From the NCBI RefSeq assembly GCF_030316765.1, contig NZ_JASZYT010000001.1, positions 806,001 through 870,000 on the forward strand: 64,000 nucleotides of DNA. Direction: 5' to 3'. Position numbers and translations under genes: made by a program. This DNA is from Variovorax saccharolyticus. Lineage in GTDB: Bacteria; Pseudomonadota; Gammaproteobacteria; Burkholderiales; Burkholderiaceae_C. The notes beneath the pieces were generated by a model that had not been told where the DNA came from, did not search any database, and saw nothing but the letters and a program-made list of their open reading frames with translations. Of the stretch, positions 35,823-44,486 are shown piece after piece. Within the stretch, counting starts at the first letter, position 1, and each line of letters begins with the position of its first letter.

Positions 35823-36559
35823 CTGCCAGGCTGCGCCAGCGGCAAGTGGCGGTGCTGCTCGCACTGCTGCTGGCCGGCTGCGCGCAGCCCGGCCGCGAGC
35901 CGGCGCCGGCGCCGATCGCCGCCACGGCCCCGGCGACCGAGGCTTCGATGCGACAGTTCTACGAGACGCTTGCGGCGCAGGGGCGTCCGGTCTATCGCGT
36001 GGCCGGCGCGCAGTCGCTGGTCGTGATCACGGTGCGGCGCGGCGGTTCGCTCGCGCGCCTGGGCCACGACCACGTGGTGGCCAGCCATGCGGTGCAGGGA
36101 TGGATCGCGCCGGATGCGGGCCGCGCCGATCTTCGCGCGCCGCTGGCGGAACTCGCGGTCGACGAACCGGCGCTGCGCGACGAGGCCGGCCTGGACACCC
36201 GGCCGAGCGCATCCGACATCGCCGCGACGCGCGCCAACCTGCTCGACAAGGTGCTCGATGTGCAGCGCTTTCCCTACGCGCTGATCCGCGTCGCCAGCGC
36301 AACCGCCGCGGCGCCCGGCGTGCGCCTGGATGTGGAGCTCACGCTGCGCGGCCTGACCCGGAGCTTCGCGGTGCCGGCGTTGGTGAAGGCTGGCGGCGAC
36401 ACGCTGGAGGTCGGCGGCAGCTTCGAGTTCGACCAGTCGAGTTTCGGCATCGTGCCCTTTTCGATCCTCGGCGGCGCGGTGCAGGTGCAGGACCGGTTGA
36501 GCCTGCGCTTCGCGATCCGCGCCTTGCGCGTCGCGCGGCCGGGCGAGCTTGCGGATTGA
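35819..36559 (+). CDS. YceI-like lipoprotein
   Basis: A 246-residue lipoprotein (lipobox LLLAGC, cysteine at residue 21) with a YceI-like domain. Diagnostic parts are the SLARLGHDHVVASHAVQGWI strand pair, DIAATRANLLDKVLDVQRFP, and the C-terminal FDQSSFGIVPFSILGGAVQV plus QDRLSLRFAIRA. It is a divergent paralogue of the preceding YceI rather than a copy. Anchored to the outer membrane, it may hand a lipid or quinone to or from the b561/YceI pair. It overlaps the previous gene by 4 nt. Confidence 0.85.
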   Translation: MTARLRQRQVAVLLALLLAGCAQPGREPAPAPIAATAPATEASMRQFYETLAAQGRPVYRVAGAQSLVVITVRRGGSLARLGHDHVVASHAVQGWIAPDAGRADLRAPLAELAVDEPALRDEAGLDTRPSASDIAATRANLLDKVLDVQRFPYALIRVASATAAAPGVRLDVELTLRGLTRSFAVPALVKAGGDTLEVGGSFEFDQSSFGIVPFSILGGAVQVQDRLSLRFAIRALRVARPGELAD

Positions 36560-36564
36560 CGCCC

Positions 36565-37146
36565 ATGGCAGGCCGGACCTTCGCGACCCTGGTGGCCATG
36601 GCGCTGCTGCTGGCCGGCTGGCCGGGCGCGGGCCGCGAGGCGATGGCCCAGCAGGTCGACATCACTGCTGCGCATCGCGGCGAGCTGATCACCGTCACGG
36701 CATCGGCGGAGTTGCAGGTCGATTCGCACACGGTGTGGGATGTGATTTCCGACTACGACCATCTGGCCGAATTCATCCCCTTCATGAGCCGTTCGAAGGT
36801 GGTGAAGCGCGAAGGCGACCGGCTGCAGGTCGACATGGCCGGGGAGGTGGTCTTCCTGATCTTCCGGCAACCGGTCGATGCGCGGCTGGAGGTGGTCGAG
36901 ACGCCGCCGCGGCGCATCGTTGCGCGTGCCGTCAGCGGCAACCTCCGCAGCATGGAAGGGCGCTACGCGGTCGAGCCCTTGCCCTCGGGCCTGGTGCGGC
37001 TGTCCTATACGGGCAGCCTGACGCCCGAGTTCCCGGTGCCGCCGGTGCTCGGCGCCGTGTTCGTGAGGATGGTCATCACGCGGCAGTTCAGCGCCATGGT
37101 GGCGGAGATCGTGCGCCGCGACGCGGCTGCGCGCGGTGCGCGCTGA
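36565..37146 (+). CDS. Exported SRPBCC (polyketide cyclase/dehydrase-type) protein
   Basis: A 193-residue protein with a signal-like N-terminus (FATLVAMALLLAGWPGAGREA) and a START-like SRPBCC fold. Typical elements are SAELQVDSHTVWDVISDYDH followed by LAEFIPFMSRSKVVKREGD, then RSMEGRYAVEPLPSGLVRLS. Such domains hold hydrophobic ligands; the export signal suggests a periplasmic role. It lies 5 nt behind the YceI-like lipoprotein and so completes a four-gene group built around lipid or quinone binding. Its ligand is unknown. Confidence 0.82.
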   Translation: MAGRTFATLVAMALLLAGWPGAGREAMAQQVDITAAHRGELITVTASAELQVDSHTVWDVISDYDHLAEFIPFMSRSKVVKREGDRLQVDMAGEVVFLIFRQPVDARLEVVETPPRRIVARAVSGNLRSMEGRYAVEPLPSGLVRLSYTGSLTPEFPVPPVLGAVFVRMVITRQFSAMVAEIVRRDAAARGAR

Positions 37147-37179
37147 GTGCTCGAACCACCTGCCGGGTAACATCCCGCC

Positions 37180-37347
37180 ATGCCCGAACTCACCCTCGAA
37201 CTCGCCTCCGCCGTCGCCGTGATCTTTGCCGCCATCATGACCGTCGGCTTCGCATGGCGTGAACGCAAGTGGGGCCCGGCGCTCATGATGGTCGGCATCG
37301 TGGGCTTCCTGGCGATCATCGCGTACGGGGTGGTGCCGCGGTTCTGA
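37180..37347 (+). CDS. Small two-helix membrane protein (55 residues)
   Basis: A short frame encodes 55 residues with two hydrophobic helices (LASAVAVIFAAIMTVGFAW and ALMMVGIVGFLAIIAYGVV) joined by the charged loop RERKWGP. It begins MPELTLE and lies 33 nt after the SRPBCC gene, facing ppk2. The base composition and codon use match the neighbours, and no gene overlaps it. I do not recognise a named family; comparable tiny membrane proteins are often annotated only as hypothetical. Confidence 0.65.
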   Translation: MPELTLELASAVAVIFAAIMTVGFAWRERKWGPALMMVGIVGFLAIIAYGVVPRF

Positions 37348-37372
37348 CGCCGCAGCCGGGAGCCGCAGCCCG

Positions 37373-38179
37373 CTATTCGACGATCAGGCCGCTCAGTGCC
37401 GGGTCGGCGTCGGGCACCCGCAGCTTCATGCCCTTGAGCGTCTTCACCAGCAAGCGGGCGACCATCAGGTTGCGATGCCGCTTGCTGTCAGCCGGGATCA
37501 CGTGCCAGGGCGCGTCCTCGGTCGAGGTCGCGACCAGCGCCTTCTCGTAGGCGGCCTGGTAGGCGTCCCACTTCTTGCGGACCTCGAGATCGGCGAGCGA
37601 GAACTTCCAGTGCTTGTCGGCCTCGTCGATCCGGGCCTGCAGGCGCACCCGCTGCTCGTTCTTGCTGATGTGGAGCATGCACTTCACGATCACGGTGCCG
37701 GTTTCGGTGAGAAGCCGTTCGAAGTCGTTGATGCGCGCATAGCGCCGCCGGGTCTGCTCCTTGTCTATGAAGCCTTCGACCACCGGCACCAGCACGTCTT
37801 CGTAGTGGCTGCGGTTCCAGACGGTGATCTCGCCGGCGCGCGGCACCACGGCATGGCAGCGCCACAGGAAGTCGCGGGCCCGCTCTTCCTCGGTCGGGGC
37901 CTTGAAGGCCGTGACCTTCACGCCCAAGGGCGAAGTGCGCGAGAACACCCAGCGGATGGTGCCGTCCTTGCCGCTGGTGTCCAGGCCCTGCAGCACCAGC
38001 AGCAGCTTGCGCCGGCCCTCGGCATGCAGCAGGTTCTGCAGCTTGTCGAGTTCGATGGCCAGCGTGTCGAGTTCTTCGCGCTGCGAGTCCTCGCCGCCTT
38101 CGAGAAAAGGCGTGGCGGCGGGATCGATGCGGTCCAGCCTGAACTTGCTGCCGACGCGGTACTTCGAAAAGCTGGCCAT
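37373..38179 (-). CDS. ppk2: Polyphosphate kinase 2 family protein
   Basis: A 268-residue PPK2-type polyphosphate:nucleotide phosphotransferase. The P-loop is LQGLDTSGKDGTIRWVF, the Walker B/lid region RSHYEDVLVPVVEGF, and DFLWRCHAVVPRAGEITVWN precedes it. PPK2 enzymes make or use polyphosphate with nucleoside mono- or diphosphates; the class cannot be set here. The ATG has AAGGAA 8 nt upstream, which fixes the start; an ATG six codons earlier is weaker. It follows the Hsp15-like gene by 14 nt and converges on the small membrane protein gene. Confidence 0.92.
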   Translation of the reverse strand: MASFSKYRVGSKFRLDRIDPAATPFLEGGEDSQREELDTLAIELDKLQNLLHAEGRRKLLLVLQGLDTSGKDGTIRWVFSRTSPLGVKVTAFKAPTEEERARDFLWRCHAVVPRAGEITVWNRSHYEDVLVPVVEGFIDKEQTRRRYARINDFERLLTETGTVIVKCMLHISKNEQRVRLQARIDEADKHWKFSLADLEVRKKWDAYQAAYEKALVATSTEDAPWHVIPADSKRHRNLMVARLLVKTLKGMKLRVPDADPALSGLIVE

Positions 38180-38193
38180 GGTCGGGGGTTCCT

Positions 38194-38634
38194 TCATTCG
38201 TCGTCGTCGGGTGAAAGGGATGCGCTCCAGCGGTTGTCCCAATCGGCGCCGCGCCGGGCGCCGTCGAGTTCGCGCCGGTCGCGCTTGGTCGGCCGGCCCT
38301 GCTCGATGGACAGCGCCGGTTCGCTGCCGAGCCGGCGCTGTTCGCGGGCCGCCGCCTGGGCCGCGAGGCTTTCGGCGGTCTCCTCGTAGAGCTGCTGGGC
38401 GACCGGGGCCGGGCCGCGCTGGCCGCTGATGCCGCGCACCGACACCACGCGCGACAGGCTGCCGAGCCGCATCGTCACGGTGTCGCCCACCTTGACCTCG
38501 CGCGAGGCCTTGGCGATGTCGCCATTGACCTGCACGCGGTTCTTGCCGATCTCGTCGGCGGCCAGCGAGCGCGTCTTGAAGAAGCGCGCGGCCCAGAGCC
38601 ATTTGTCGATGCGGATGCGGTCCATGTCAGCCAT
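38194..38634 (-). CDS. hslR: Hsp15-like RNA-binding S4 domain protein
   Basis: A 146-residue protein. Its S4 domain occupies the first ~65 residues (RIRIDKWLWAARFFKTRSLA, then GKNRVQVNGDIAKASREVKV) and a basic C-terminal tail carries KRDRRELDG. Hsp15 binds free 50S subunits carrying nascent chains after heat shock. Two in-frame starts exist, MADMDRIRID (used here, overlapping tctE by 8 nt) and MDRIRID three codons later; neither has a clear ribosome binding site. It sits downstream of tctDE but is functionally unrelated to it. Confidence 0.88.
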   Translation of the reverse strand: MADMDRIRIDKWLWAARFFKTRSLAADEIGKNRVQVNGDIAKASREVKVGDTVTMRLGSLSRVVSVRGISGQRGPAPVAQQLYEETAESLAAQAAAREQRRLGSEPALSIEQGRPTKRDRRELDGARRGADWDNRWSASLSPDDDE

Positions 38635-40039
38635 TGTCGCGCGCCAGCGGGATTCGCACGACGGCGTCGAGGCCGGCTGCCTGTACGCCGGATTCCCGGT
38701 TCTGAAGCGCAATGCTTCCGCCCAGCGCCAGCACGATCTCCCGGCAGATCGCCAGGCCCAGGCCGGAGCCGCTGCCCACGTCGCCGGCGGCGAAGGGCGC
38801 GAACAGGCGCTGGCGCAGTTCGTCGGAGATGCCGGGGCCCGCGTCGCTGACCCGCAGCAGCGCCGCATCGCCGGCCGCCTGCACGCTGACCGTCAACGGT
38901 GCGCCGACCGGGCTGTGCTTGATCGCGTTGTGCAGCAGGTTGCGCGTGAGCTCCTGGAGCATCCAGAGGTGGGCGCGCACCCAGACGGGCGCCGGGCTCG
39001 TGGAGAGTTCGAAGTCGAGTTCCTTGTCGGCCACCAGCGGCGACAGGTCGAGCGCCACGGCGCGCACCGCCTCGGCGAGGTCCAGCGTGACCGACTCCGG
39101 CTGCTGGCGCAGCTGCTCGACCTTGGCCAGCGAGAGCATCTGGTTGGCGAGCGCGGTCGCGCGCTCGACGGTCTCGCTGATCTCGCCCAGCGCCTGGCCG
39201 GGCGGCACGTCGCCGCGGCGGGCCGACTGCACCTGCGCCTTGAGCACCGCGAGCGGCGTGCGCAGCTGGTGCGCGCTGTCCCGCACGAAGCGCTTCTGGT
39301 GGTCGAGCAGGCGCTGCAGGCGGCCCATGACCTGGGTCGTGGCGTCGATCAGCGGGCGCAGCTCGCGCGGCGCATCGGGGGCGTCGATCGGCGACAGGTC
39401 GTCGGCGGCGCGGGCCTGGATCGCTTCGCCGAGCGCGCGCACCGGACGCGTCGCGCGCTGCACCACGATCACGGTGACGGCGGCGATCACGCCCAGCAGC
39501 ACGAGCTGGCGCCAGAGCGTGTCGACCAGCAGCTTGCGCGCCAGGGTCTCGCGCAGCTCCAGGGTCTCGGCCACCTGGACCACCGCCATGCCGCGGCCGC
39601 GGGCGCTGGCGACCGGCTGCAGCAGCACCGCCACGCGCACCGGCATGTCGCGGAACTCGGCATCGTAGAAGTCGACCAGCGCCGCGTAGGGCGGCCGGTC
39701 CGGCAGCTTGCCGCGCCAGAAGGGCAGCTCGGCGAAGCCCGACACCATCTCGCCGTCCAGCCCCGAGACCCGGTAGTACATGCGGCTCTGGTTGTCGGCC
39801 TCGAAGGCCTCCAGCGCCGAGTAGGGGACCATGGCGCGCAGCAGCGCCGCCTCGTCGTAGCCCTCGACGTCGAGCTGCTCGCCGATGGTCTTGGCCGAGG
39901 CCAGCAGGGTGCGGTCGTAGGCGGTGGTGGCGGCCGCGAGACTCTGGCGGTAGAGGCTCACGCTGTTGATGACGATGAACAGCGCGATCGGCGCCAGGAT
40001 GCCGAGCAGCAGGCGGGCGCGCAGCGAGGCGGCCCGCAT
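38627..40039 (-). CDS. tctE: Sensor histidine kinase, TctE-like
   Basis: A 470-residue membrane kinase. It has an N-terminal helix (LLLGILAPIALFIVINSVSL), a periplasmic sensor region of the TctE type (about residues 30-170, with NQSRMYYRVSGLDGEMVSGF), and a second helix (LVLLGVIAAVTVIVV). HAMP-like and dimerisation domains with the phospho-acceptor His near 257 (DSAHQLRTPLAVL) come next. The ATPase follows with NLLHNAIKHSP, DAGPGI and GSGSGLGLAICREI. It presumably senses a carboxylate and signals to TctD. It overlaps tctD by one base, and the pair is divergent from tctCBA, the classical layout. Confidence 0.9.
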   Translation of the reverse strand: MRAASLRARLLLGILAPIALFIVINSVSLYRQSLAAATTAYDRTLLASAKTIGEQLDVEGYDEAALLRAMVPYSALEAFEADNQSRMYYRVSGLDGEMVSGFAELPFWRGKLPDRPPYAALVDFYDAEFRDMPVRVAVLLQPVASARGRGMAVVQVAETLELRETLARKLLVDTLWRQLVLLGVIAAVTVIVVQRATRPVRALGEAIQARAADDLSPIDAPDAPRELRPLIDATTQVMGRLQRLLDHQKRFVRDSAHQLRTPLAVLKAQVQSARRGDVPPGQALGEISETVERATALANQMLSLAKVEQLRQQPESVTLDLAEAVRAVALDLSPLVADKELDFELSTSPAPVWVRAHLWMLQELTRNLLHNAIKHSPVGAPLTVSVQAAGDAALLRVSDAGPGISDELRQRLFAPFAAGDVGSGSGLGLAICREIVLALGGSIALQNRESGVQAAGLDAVVRIPLARDNG

Positions 40040-40719
40040 CACGCCTCTTCGCGCAGCAGGTAGCCCAGGCCGCGCAGCGTCATCAGCGTGGCGCCGGTGG
40101 CCGCGAGCTTCTTGCGCAGCCGGTACACCACGACCTCGACGGCCTCGTACTGCACGTCGGCTTCGCCGGGGAAGACCAGTTCGAACAGCCGCTCCTTGCT
40201 GACCGCGTGACCGGGCTTGACCATCAGGGCCTTCAGCAGGGCCAGCTCGCGCGGGGTCAGCTCGAGCACCTCGGCGCGATGGTAGATGGCGCCGCTGTCG
40301 GGCTCGTAGCGCAGGCCGCCGACCTCCGGCAGGCGTGGCGCCGCATCGGCGCCCGCGCCCTGGTGGCGCCGCTTCAGGGCCCGGATGCGGGCCTCGAGTT
40401 CGTCGAGGTCGAAGGGCTTGGGCAGGTAGTCGTCGGCACCGGCATTCAGTCCCACGATGCGGTCGCCGACGGTGCCGCGAGCGGTCAGCAGGAGCACCGG
40501 CGTGCGCAGCCCCGCGGCCCGGGCCTGGGCCAGCACCTGAAGGCCGTCGAGGCCGGGCAGGCTCAGGTCGAGCGCGACCACGTCGGGTTCGAGCGCTTGC
40601 CACTGGGCCAGCGCCTGGGCGCCGTCGCCGCAGATACGGACGTCGATCTGGCGCCGCCCGAGCGTGCGCTGCAGGGTGGTTTGCATCGACGGGTCGTCTT
40701 CGACTAGCAGCAGCTTCAT
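40039..40719 (-). CDS. tctD: OmpR-family response regulator, TctD-like
   Basis: A 226-residue response regulator. The receiver carries acidic residues EDD at 7-9, phospho-acceptor Asp51 (VVALDLSLPGLDGL) and Lys101 (DDYLPKPFDL). The winged-helix output domain begins near 130 (LELTPRELALLKALMVKPGH to VVYRLRKKLAATGATLMTLR). It should activate the divergent tctCBA operon. A pair of GACAGC direct repeats spaced 11 bp apart lies in the shared control region and is a candidate site. The start giving MKLLLVEDD was chosen; an earlier ATG adds 14 unlikely residues. Confidence 0.9.
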   Translation of the reverse strand: MKLLLVEDDPSMQTTLQRTLGRRQIDVRICGDGAQALAQWQALEPDVVALDLSLPGLDGLQVLAQARAAGLRTPVLLLTARGTVGDRIVGLNAGADDYLPKPFDLDELEARIRALKRRHQGAGADAAPRLPEVGGLRYEPDSGAIYHRAEVLELTPRELALLKALMVKPGHAVSKERLFELVFPGEADVQYEAVEVVVYRLRKKLAATGATLMTLRGLGYLLREEA

Positions 40720-40752
40720 GGCGCGATTTTCGGTGTTTACCCCAAGGCAGTG

Positions 40753-40769
40753 GACAGCCAACTGACAGC
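40753..40769. promoter_or_regulatory. Candidate TctD operator (direct repeat, 11-bp period)
   Basis: In the 111-nt tctD-tctC divergent region GACAGC occurs at 40753-40758 and again at 40764-40769, one helical turn apart. OmpR-family regulators usually bind such tandem direct repeats. A related GTCAGC follows at 40791. The repeat is seen directly; its role is inference. Confidence 0.4.
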
Positions 40770-40830
40770 GGGGCGGCGCATCATAGCGGCGTCAGCTGCC
40801 ACCCGGCTGCCCACATCCAAGGAGACATGC

Positions 40831-41790
40831 ATGCGTCGCGATACCTTTCTGAAGTCCCTGGCCGCATTGGCCGCCACCGGAGCCCTGCCGTTGTCGGCCT
40901 GGGCCGCACCCAACGTCAAGATGATGATCCCCGCCAATCCCGGCGGCGGCTGGGACACGACCGGGCGGGCGCTGGGCAAGGCGCTGACCGACGGCAAGCT
41001 GGCCGACACCGTCACCTATGACAACAAGGGCGGCGCTGCCGGCGCGCTGGGCCTGGCCCAGTTCGTCAACGGTTCCAAGGGCGACCCGAACGCGATGATG
41101 ATCATGGGCGCCGTGATGCTCGGCGGCATCATCACCGGCAAGCCGCCCGTGAGCCTGTCGCAGGCGACGCCGATCGCCCGCATCACGAGCGAATACAACG
41201 TCTTCGTGCTGCCCGCGAGTTCGCCCCTGAAGACCATGAAGGACGTGGTCGAGCAACTCAAGAAGGACCCGGGCAGCGTCAAGTGGGGCGGCGGCTCGCG
41301 CGGATCCACCGAGCACATCGCGGCGGCCATGATCGCGCAGAAGGTCGGCGTCGATCCGTCGAAGATCAACTACGTCGCCTTCCGGGGCGGCGGCGAGGCG
41401 ACGGCGGCGATCCTGGGCGGCAACGTCACGGTCGGCGGCAGCGGCTTCAGCGAATTCGCCGAATACATCAATGCCGGCAAGATGCGCGCCATCGCCGTGA
41501 CTTCGGCCCAGCGGCTGCCGGGCATCAACGTGCCGACGCTGAAGGAGCAGGGCATCGACGTCGAGATCGGCAACTGGCGCGGCGTCTACGGCGCGCCCGG
41601 CATCACGCCCGAGCAGCGCAAGGCGCTGACCGACATGGTGCTGGCGGCGCTCAAGACGCCGACCTGGGGCGAGGCCATGAAAAAGAACGACTGGACCCCC
41701 GCCGTGCTGTCGGGCGAGGCCTTCGCCAAGTTCGTCGACGACGAGTTCGCGAGCCTGCGCGCGACCATGGTCAAGTCGGGCATGGTGTGA
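40831..41790 (+). CDS. tctC: Tripartite tricarboxylate transporter substrate-binding protein
   Basis: A 319-residue periplasmic binding protein. Its signal peptide (MRRDTFLKSLAALAATGALP, cut after SAWA) is followed by the TctC/Bug fold: MIPANPGGGWDTTGRALGKA, YDNKGGAAGALGLAQFV and WGGGSRGSTEHIAAAMIAQK. Ligands of this family are di- and tricarboxylates and related acids. AAGGAG 6 nt before the ATG fixes the start. A strong terminator lies between tctC and tctB, so the binding protein is probably made in excess over the membrane parts. Confidence 0.94.
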   Translation: MRRDTFLKSLAALAATGALPLSAWAAPNVKMMIPANPGGGWDTTGRALGKALTDGKLADTVTYDNKGGAAGALGLAQFVNGSKGDPNAMMIMGAVMLGGIITGKPPVSLSQATPIARITSEYNVFVLPASSPLKTMKDVVEQLKKDPGSVKWGGGSRGSTEHIAAAMIAQKVGVDPSKINYVAFRGGGEATAAILGGNVTVGGSGFSEFAEYINAGKMRAIAVTSAQRLPGINVPTLKEQGIDVEIGNWRGVYGAPGITPEQRKALTDMVLAALKTPTWGEAMKKNDWTPAVLSGEAFAKFVDDEFASLRATMVKSGMV

Positions 41791-41811
41791 GCGCCTGATT
41801 CGCACGGCAAC

Positions 41812-41845
41812 GGGCGCAGGCCGTCGATCGGCCTGCGCCCTTTTT
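41812..41845 (+). terminator. Intrinsic terminator between tctC and tctB
   Basis: A perfect 12-bp stem (GGGCGCAGGCCG with CGGCCTGCGCCC), a 5-nt loop and TTTTT follow the tctC stop by about 21 nt. It would cause partial termination inside the operon, since tctB and tctA show no obvious promoter of their own. Confidence 0.9.
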
Positions 41846-41869
41846 CCTCCCCCAGCGAGGCCCAGAATA

Positions 41870-42403
41870 ATGTCCAACATCGACTCACTCCCTCATTCAC
41901 CCCCGGCGTCGTGGCCGCAGACGCTGGTCGGCGCCGGGGTTCTCGTCACCGGGCTGGCGCTGGCCTTCGGTGCACTGAGCATCTCGTCCGAGGCCGGCTA
42001 CGGCGGCGTCGGGCCCAACTTCCTGCCCTGGCTGGTGTCGATCGCGCTGACCGTCTGCGGCGCCTGGATCATCTGGGAAGCGCGCACCGGCGGCTTCCGC
42101 GAGATGGACGAGCCCTCGGGCGCGGTCCAGCCCTACTGGGCCGGCTTCGTCTGGGTATCGGCCGGGCTGCTGCTGAACGCGGCGCTGATCACCAGCATCG
42201 GCTTCATCCTGAGCTGCACGCTGTGCTATCTGCTCGCGGTGCAGGGGCTGCGCCGCGCCAACGGGCAGGCGGCCGTCAACTCGCCGCGCACCTGGTTCAT
42301 CGACATCCTGACCGGCCTCTTGATCTCGGCGCCGGTGTTCTGGATGTTCACGAAGTTCCTGGCGATCAACCTGCCGGGCCTGACCAGCACCGGATGGATC
42401 TGA
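41870..42403 (+). CDS. tctB: Tripartite tricarboxylate transporter small membrane subunit
   Basis: A 177-residue protein with four predicted helices (ASWPQTLVGAGVLVTGLALA, FLPWLVSIALTVCGAWIIW, AGFVWVSAGLLLNAALITSI and LLISAPVFWMFTKFLAINL), matching TctB in size and in the conserved VGPNFLPWLV segment. TctB pairs with TctA in the secondary transporter. It sits 79 nt after tctC, behind the terminator, and 1 nt before tctA. Confidence 0.92.
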   Translation: MSNIDSLPHSPPASWPQTLVGAGVLVTGLALAFGALSISSEAGYGGVGPNFLPWLVSIALTVCGAWIIWEARTGGFREMDEPSGAVQPYWAGFVWVSAGLLLNAALITSIGFILSCTLCYLLAVQGLRRANGQAAVNSPRTWFIDILTGLLISAPVFWMFTKFLAINLPGLTSTGWI

Positions 42404-42404
42404 C

Positions 42405-43919
42405 ATGGAAATCTTCAACGCATTGATGCACGGTTTCGCGCTGGCGATCACGCCCGCGAACCTTCTCTGGTGCCTGGTCGGCTGTGCCCTGGGCACGGCG
42501 GTCGGCGTGTTGCCCGGCATCGGCCCGGCGGTGGCGGTGGCGATGCTGCTGCCGATCACCGGCAAGGTCGACGTCACGGCCTCGATGATCTTCTTCTCGG
42601 GCATCTACTACGGCGCCATGTACGGCGGCTCGACCACCTCGATCCTGCTCAACACGCCCGGCGAGACCGCCAGCATGGTGACCGCGATGGAGGGCAACAA
42701 GATGGCCAAGAGCGGGCGCGCGGGTGCCGCGCTCGCGACCGCGGCGATCGGCTCCTTCGTCGCCGGCACCATCGCCACGGTGGTCGTGACCTTGTTCGCG
42801 CCCTTCGTCGCCGAGTTCGCGGTCAAGCTCGGCCCGCCCGAGTATTTCCTGCTCATGCTGCTGGCCTTCACCACCGTGAGCGCGGTGCTCGGCAAGAGCA
42901 CGCTGCGCGGCATGACGGCGCTGTTCATCGGCCTCGCGGCCGGCTGCATCGGTCTCGACCAGATCTCGGGCCAGGGCCGCTACACCGGCGGCATTCCCGA
43001 ACTGCTCGACGGCATCGAGATCGTGCTGGTGGCGGTGGGCCTGTTCGCGGTGGCCGAGGTGCTCTATGCCGTGCTCTACGAAGGCCGTGTGGTCGAGGGC
43101 CAGAACAAGCTGAGCCGGGTCCACATGACGGCGCGCGACTGGAAGCGCTCGATCCCGGCCTGGCTGCGCGGCACCGCGATCGGCACTCCCTTCGGCTGCA
43201 TCCCGGCCGGCGGCACCGAGATCCCGACCTTCCTGAGCTACGCCACCGAAAAGAAGCTGGCCAAGGATTCGGATGCCAAGGCCGAGTTCGGCACCAAGGG
43301 CGCGATCGAAGGCGTGGCCGGCCCCGAGGCCGCCAACAACGCCACCGTGACCGCGGCACTGATCCCGCTGCTGACGCTGGGCATCCCGACCTCGAACACC
43401 ACCGCCATCCTGCTCGGTGCCTTCCAGAACTACGGCATCCAGCCCGGGCCGCAGCTGTTCACGACCTCGGCCGCGCTGGTGTGGGCGCTGATCGCCTCGC
43501 TCTACATCGGCAACGTGATGCTGCTGGTGCTGAACCTGCCGATGGTGGGCCTGTGGGTGAAGCTGCTCAAGATCCCGAAGCCGCAGCTCTATGCGGGCAT
43601 CCTGATCTTCGCCACGGTCGGTGCCTACGGCATGCGCCAGAGCGCGTTCGACCTGGTGCTGCTCTACGCCATCGGCGTGCTCGGCGTCGTGATGCGGCGA
43701 TTCGACTTTCCGACCGCGCCGGTGGTGGTCGGCATGATCCTCGGGCCGCTGGCCGAGGCTCAACTGCGCAATGCGATGTCGATCGGCGAAGGCAGTGCGG
43801 CGGTGTTCTTCCAGCGGCCGATGTCGATCGTGCTGGTGATCGTGGTGCTGGCCGTGATGATCCTGCCGCGCGTCGCCAAGCGGCTCGGCGAGCGGCGCGC
43901 CGCGGCCTCCATCGTCTGA
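42405..43919 (+). CDS. tctA: Tripartite tricarboxylate transporter large membrane subunit
   Basis: A 504-residue, roughly twelve-helix permease. Family hallmarks are [20 protein letters not shown] near the N-terminus, [20 protein letters not shown], and the mirrored [20 protein letters not shown] plus [15 protein letters not shown] in the second half. TctA is the ion-coupled transport subunit that receives substrate from TctC. It follows tctB by one base and converges on a small exported-protein gene 25 nt further on. Confidence 0.96.
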   Translation: MEIFNALMHGFALAITPANLLWCLVGCALGTAVGVLPGIGPAVAVAMLLPITGKVDVTASMIFFSGIYYGAMYGGSTTSILLNTPGETASMVTAMEGNKMAKSGRAGAALATAAIGSFVAGTIATVVVTLFAPFVAEFAVKLGPPEYFLLMLLAFTTVSAVLGKSTLRGMTALFIGLAAGCIGLDQISGQGRYTGGIPELLDGIEIVLVAVGLFAVAEVLYAVLYEGRVVEGQNKLSRVHMTARDWKRSIPAWLRGTAIGTPFGCIPAGGTEIPTFLSYATEKKLAKDSDAKAEFGTKGAIEGVAGPEAANNATVTAALIPLLTLGIPTSNTTAILLGAFQNYGIQPGPQLFTTSAALVWALIASLYIGNVMLLVLNLPMVGLWVKLLKIPKPQLYAGILIFATVGAYGMRQSAFDLVLLYAIGVLGVVMRRFDFPTAPVVVGMILGPLAEAQLRNAMSIGEGSAAVFFQRPMSIVLVIVVLAVMILPRVAKRLGERRAAASIV

Positions 43920-43944
43920 AGGCCTCCTGCGGCGCGGCAGCGGC

Positions 43945-44400
43945 TCATTCCGCGGGCGTGCCCGTGTCCACCTGCGCGGTCGTGGTCTGCTTGATGGTCG
44001 ATCCCTTCAGGCGCTGGACCTCGGCCACGAACGCCGGGCCGTTGCGCATGCGTTCGTAGGCTGCGAACTGGGCGCGGTAGGCCGGGCTCGTCGGATCGAA
44101 GCTGTCCCGGTTGGCGAGCTGGCTCATACCCGACTTGATCCAGAGATTTGTGTCGGCAGCAACCTCGGCCCGGCTCATCGCGCCCGGTGCCGTGTCGGCC
44201 GGCCCCACGCGCAACTCCTGCGGTGCGCTGGCCATCGTCCGGCTCGCCGAAAAGTCGGCTGCGACGGCCGAGCGGCTGGCGGCACTGGCCGTCGTGGCGA
44301 TCGGCGCCCCGACCCACAGCTCGGCGGGCACCGTCTGGGCAAATGCGGTGGCGCTAGCCAGGGCGAGGGCGGAGACACCGAGAAGTTGCTTGGCATTCAT
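43945..44400 (-). CDS. Small exported protein of unknown function (DUF4148-like)
   Basis: A 151-residue protein with a clear signal peptide (MNAKQLLGVSALALASATAF, cut after AQ). Its middle contains SRAEVAADTNLWIKSGM, followed by PAYRAQFAAYERMRNGPAFV. The signal plus the SRAEV motif recall the short DUF4148-type periplasmic proteins common in Burkholderiales. The match is loose and no function is known. It is divergent from the Crp/Fnr gene and converges with tctA. Confidence 0.6.
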   Translation of the reverse strand: MNAKQLLGVSALALASATAFAQTVPAELWVGAPIATTASAASRSAVAADFSASRTMASAPQELRVGPADTAPGAMSRAEVAADTNLWIKSGMSQLANRDSFDPTSPAYRAQFAAYERMRNGPAFVAEVQRLKGSTIKQTTTAQVDTGTPAE

Positions 44401-44486
44401 GATGAAATCTCCCTAGGGGCTTGGATGTGCGGTCGCGGACATCGCGGCCATCACAGGCGTGACTGTGCCGGTCCGGGGCCTCGCGG

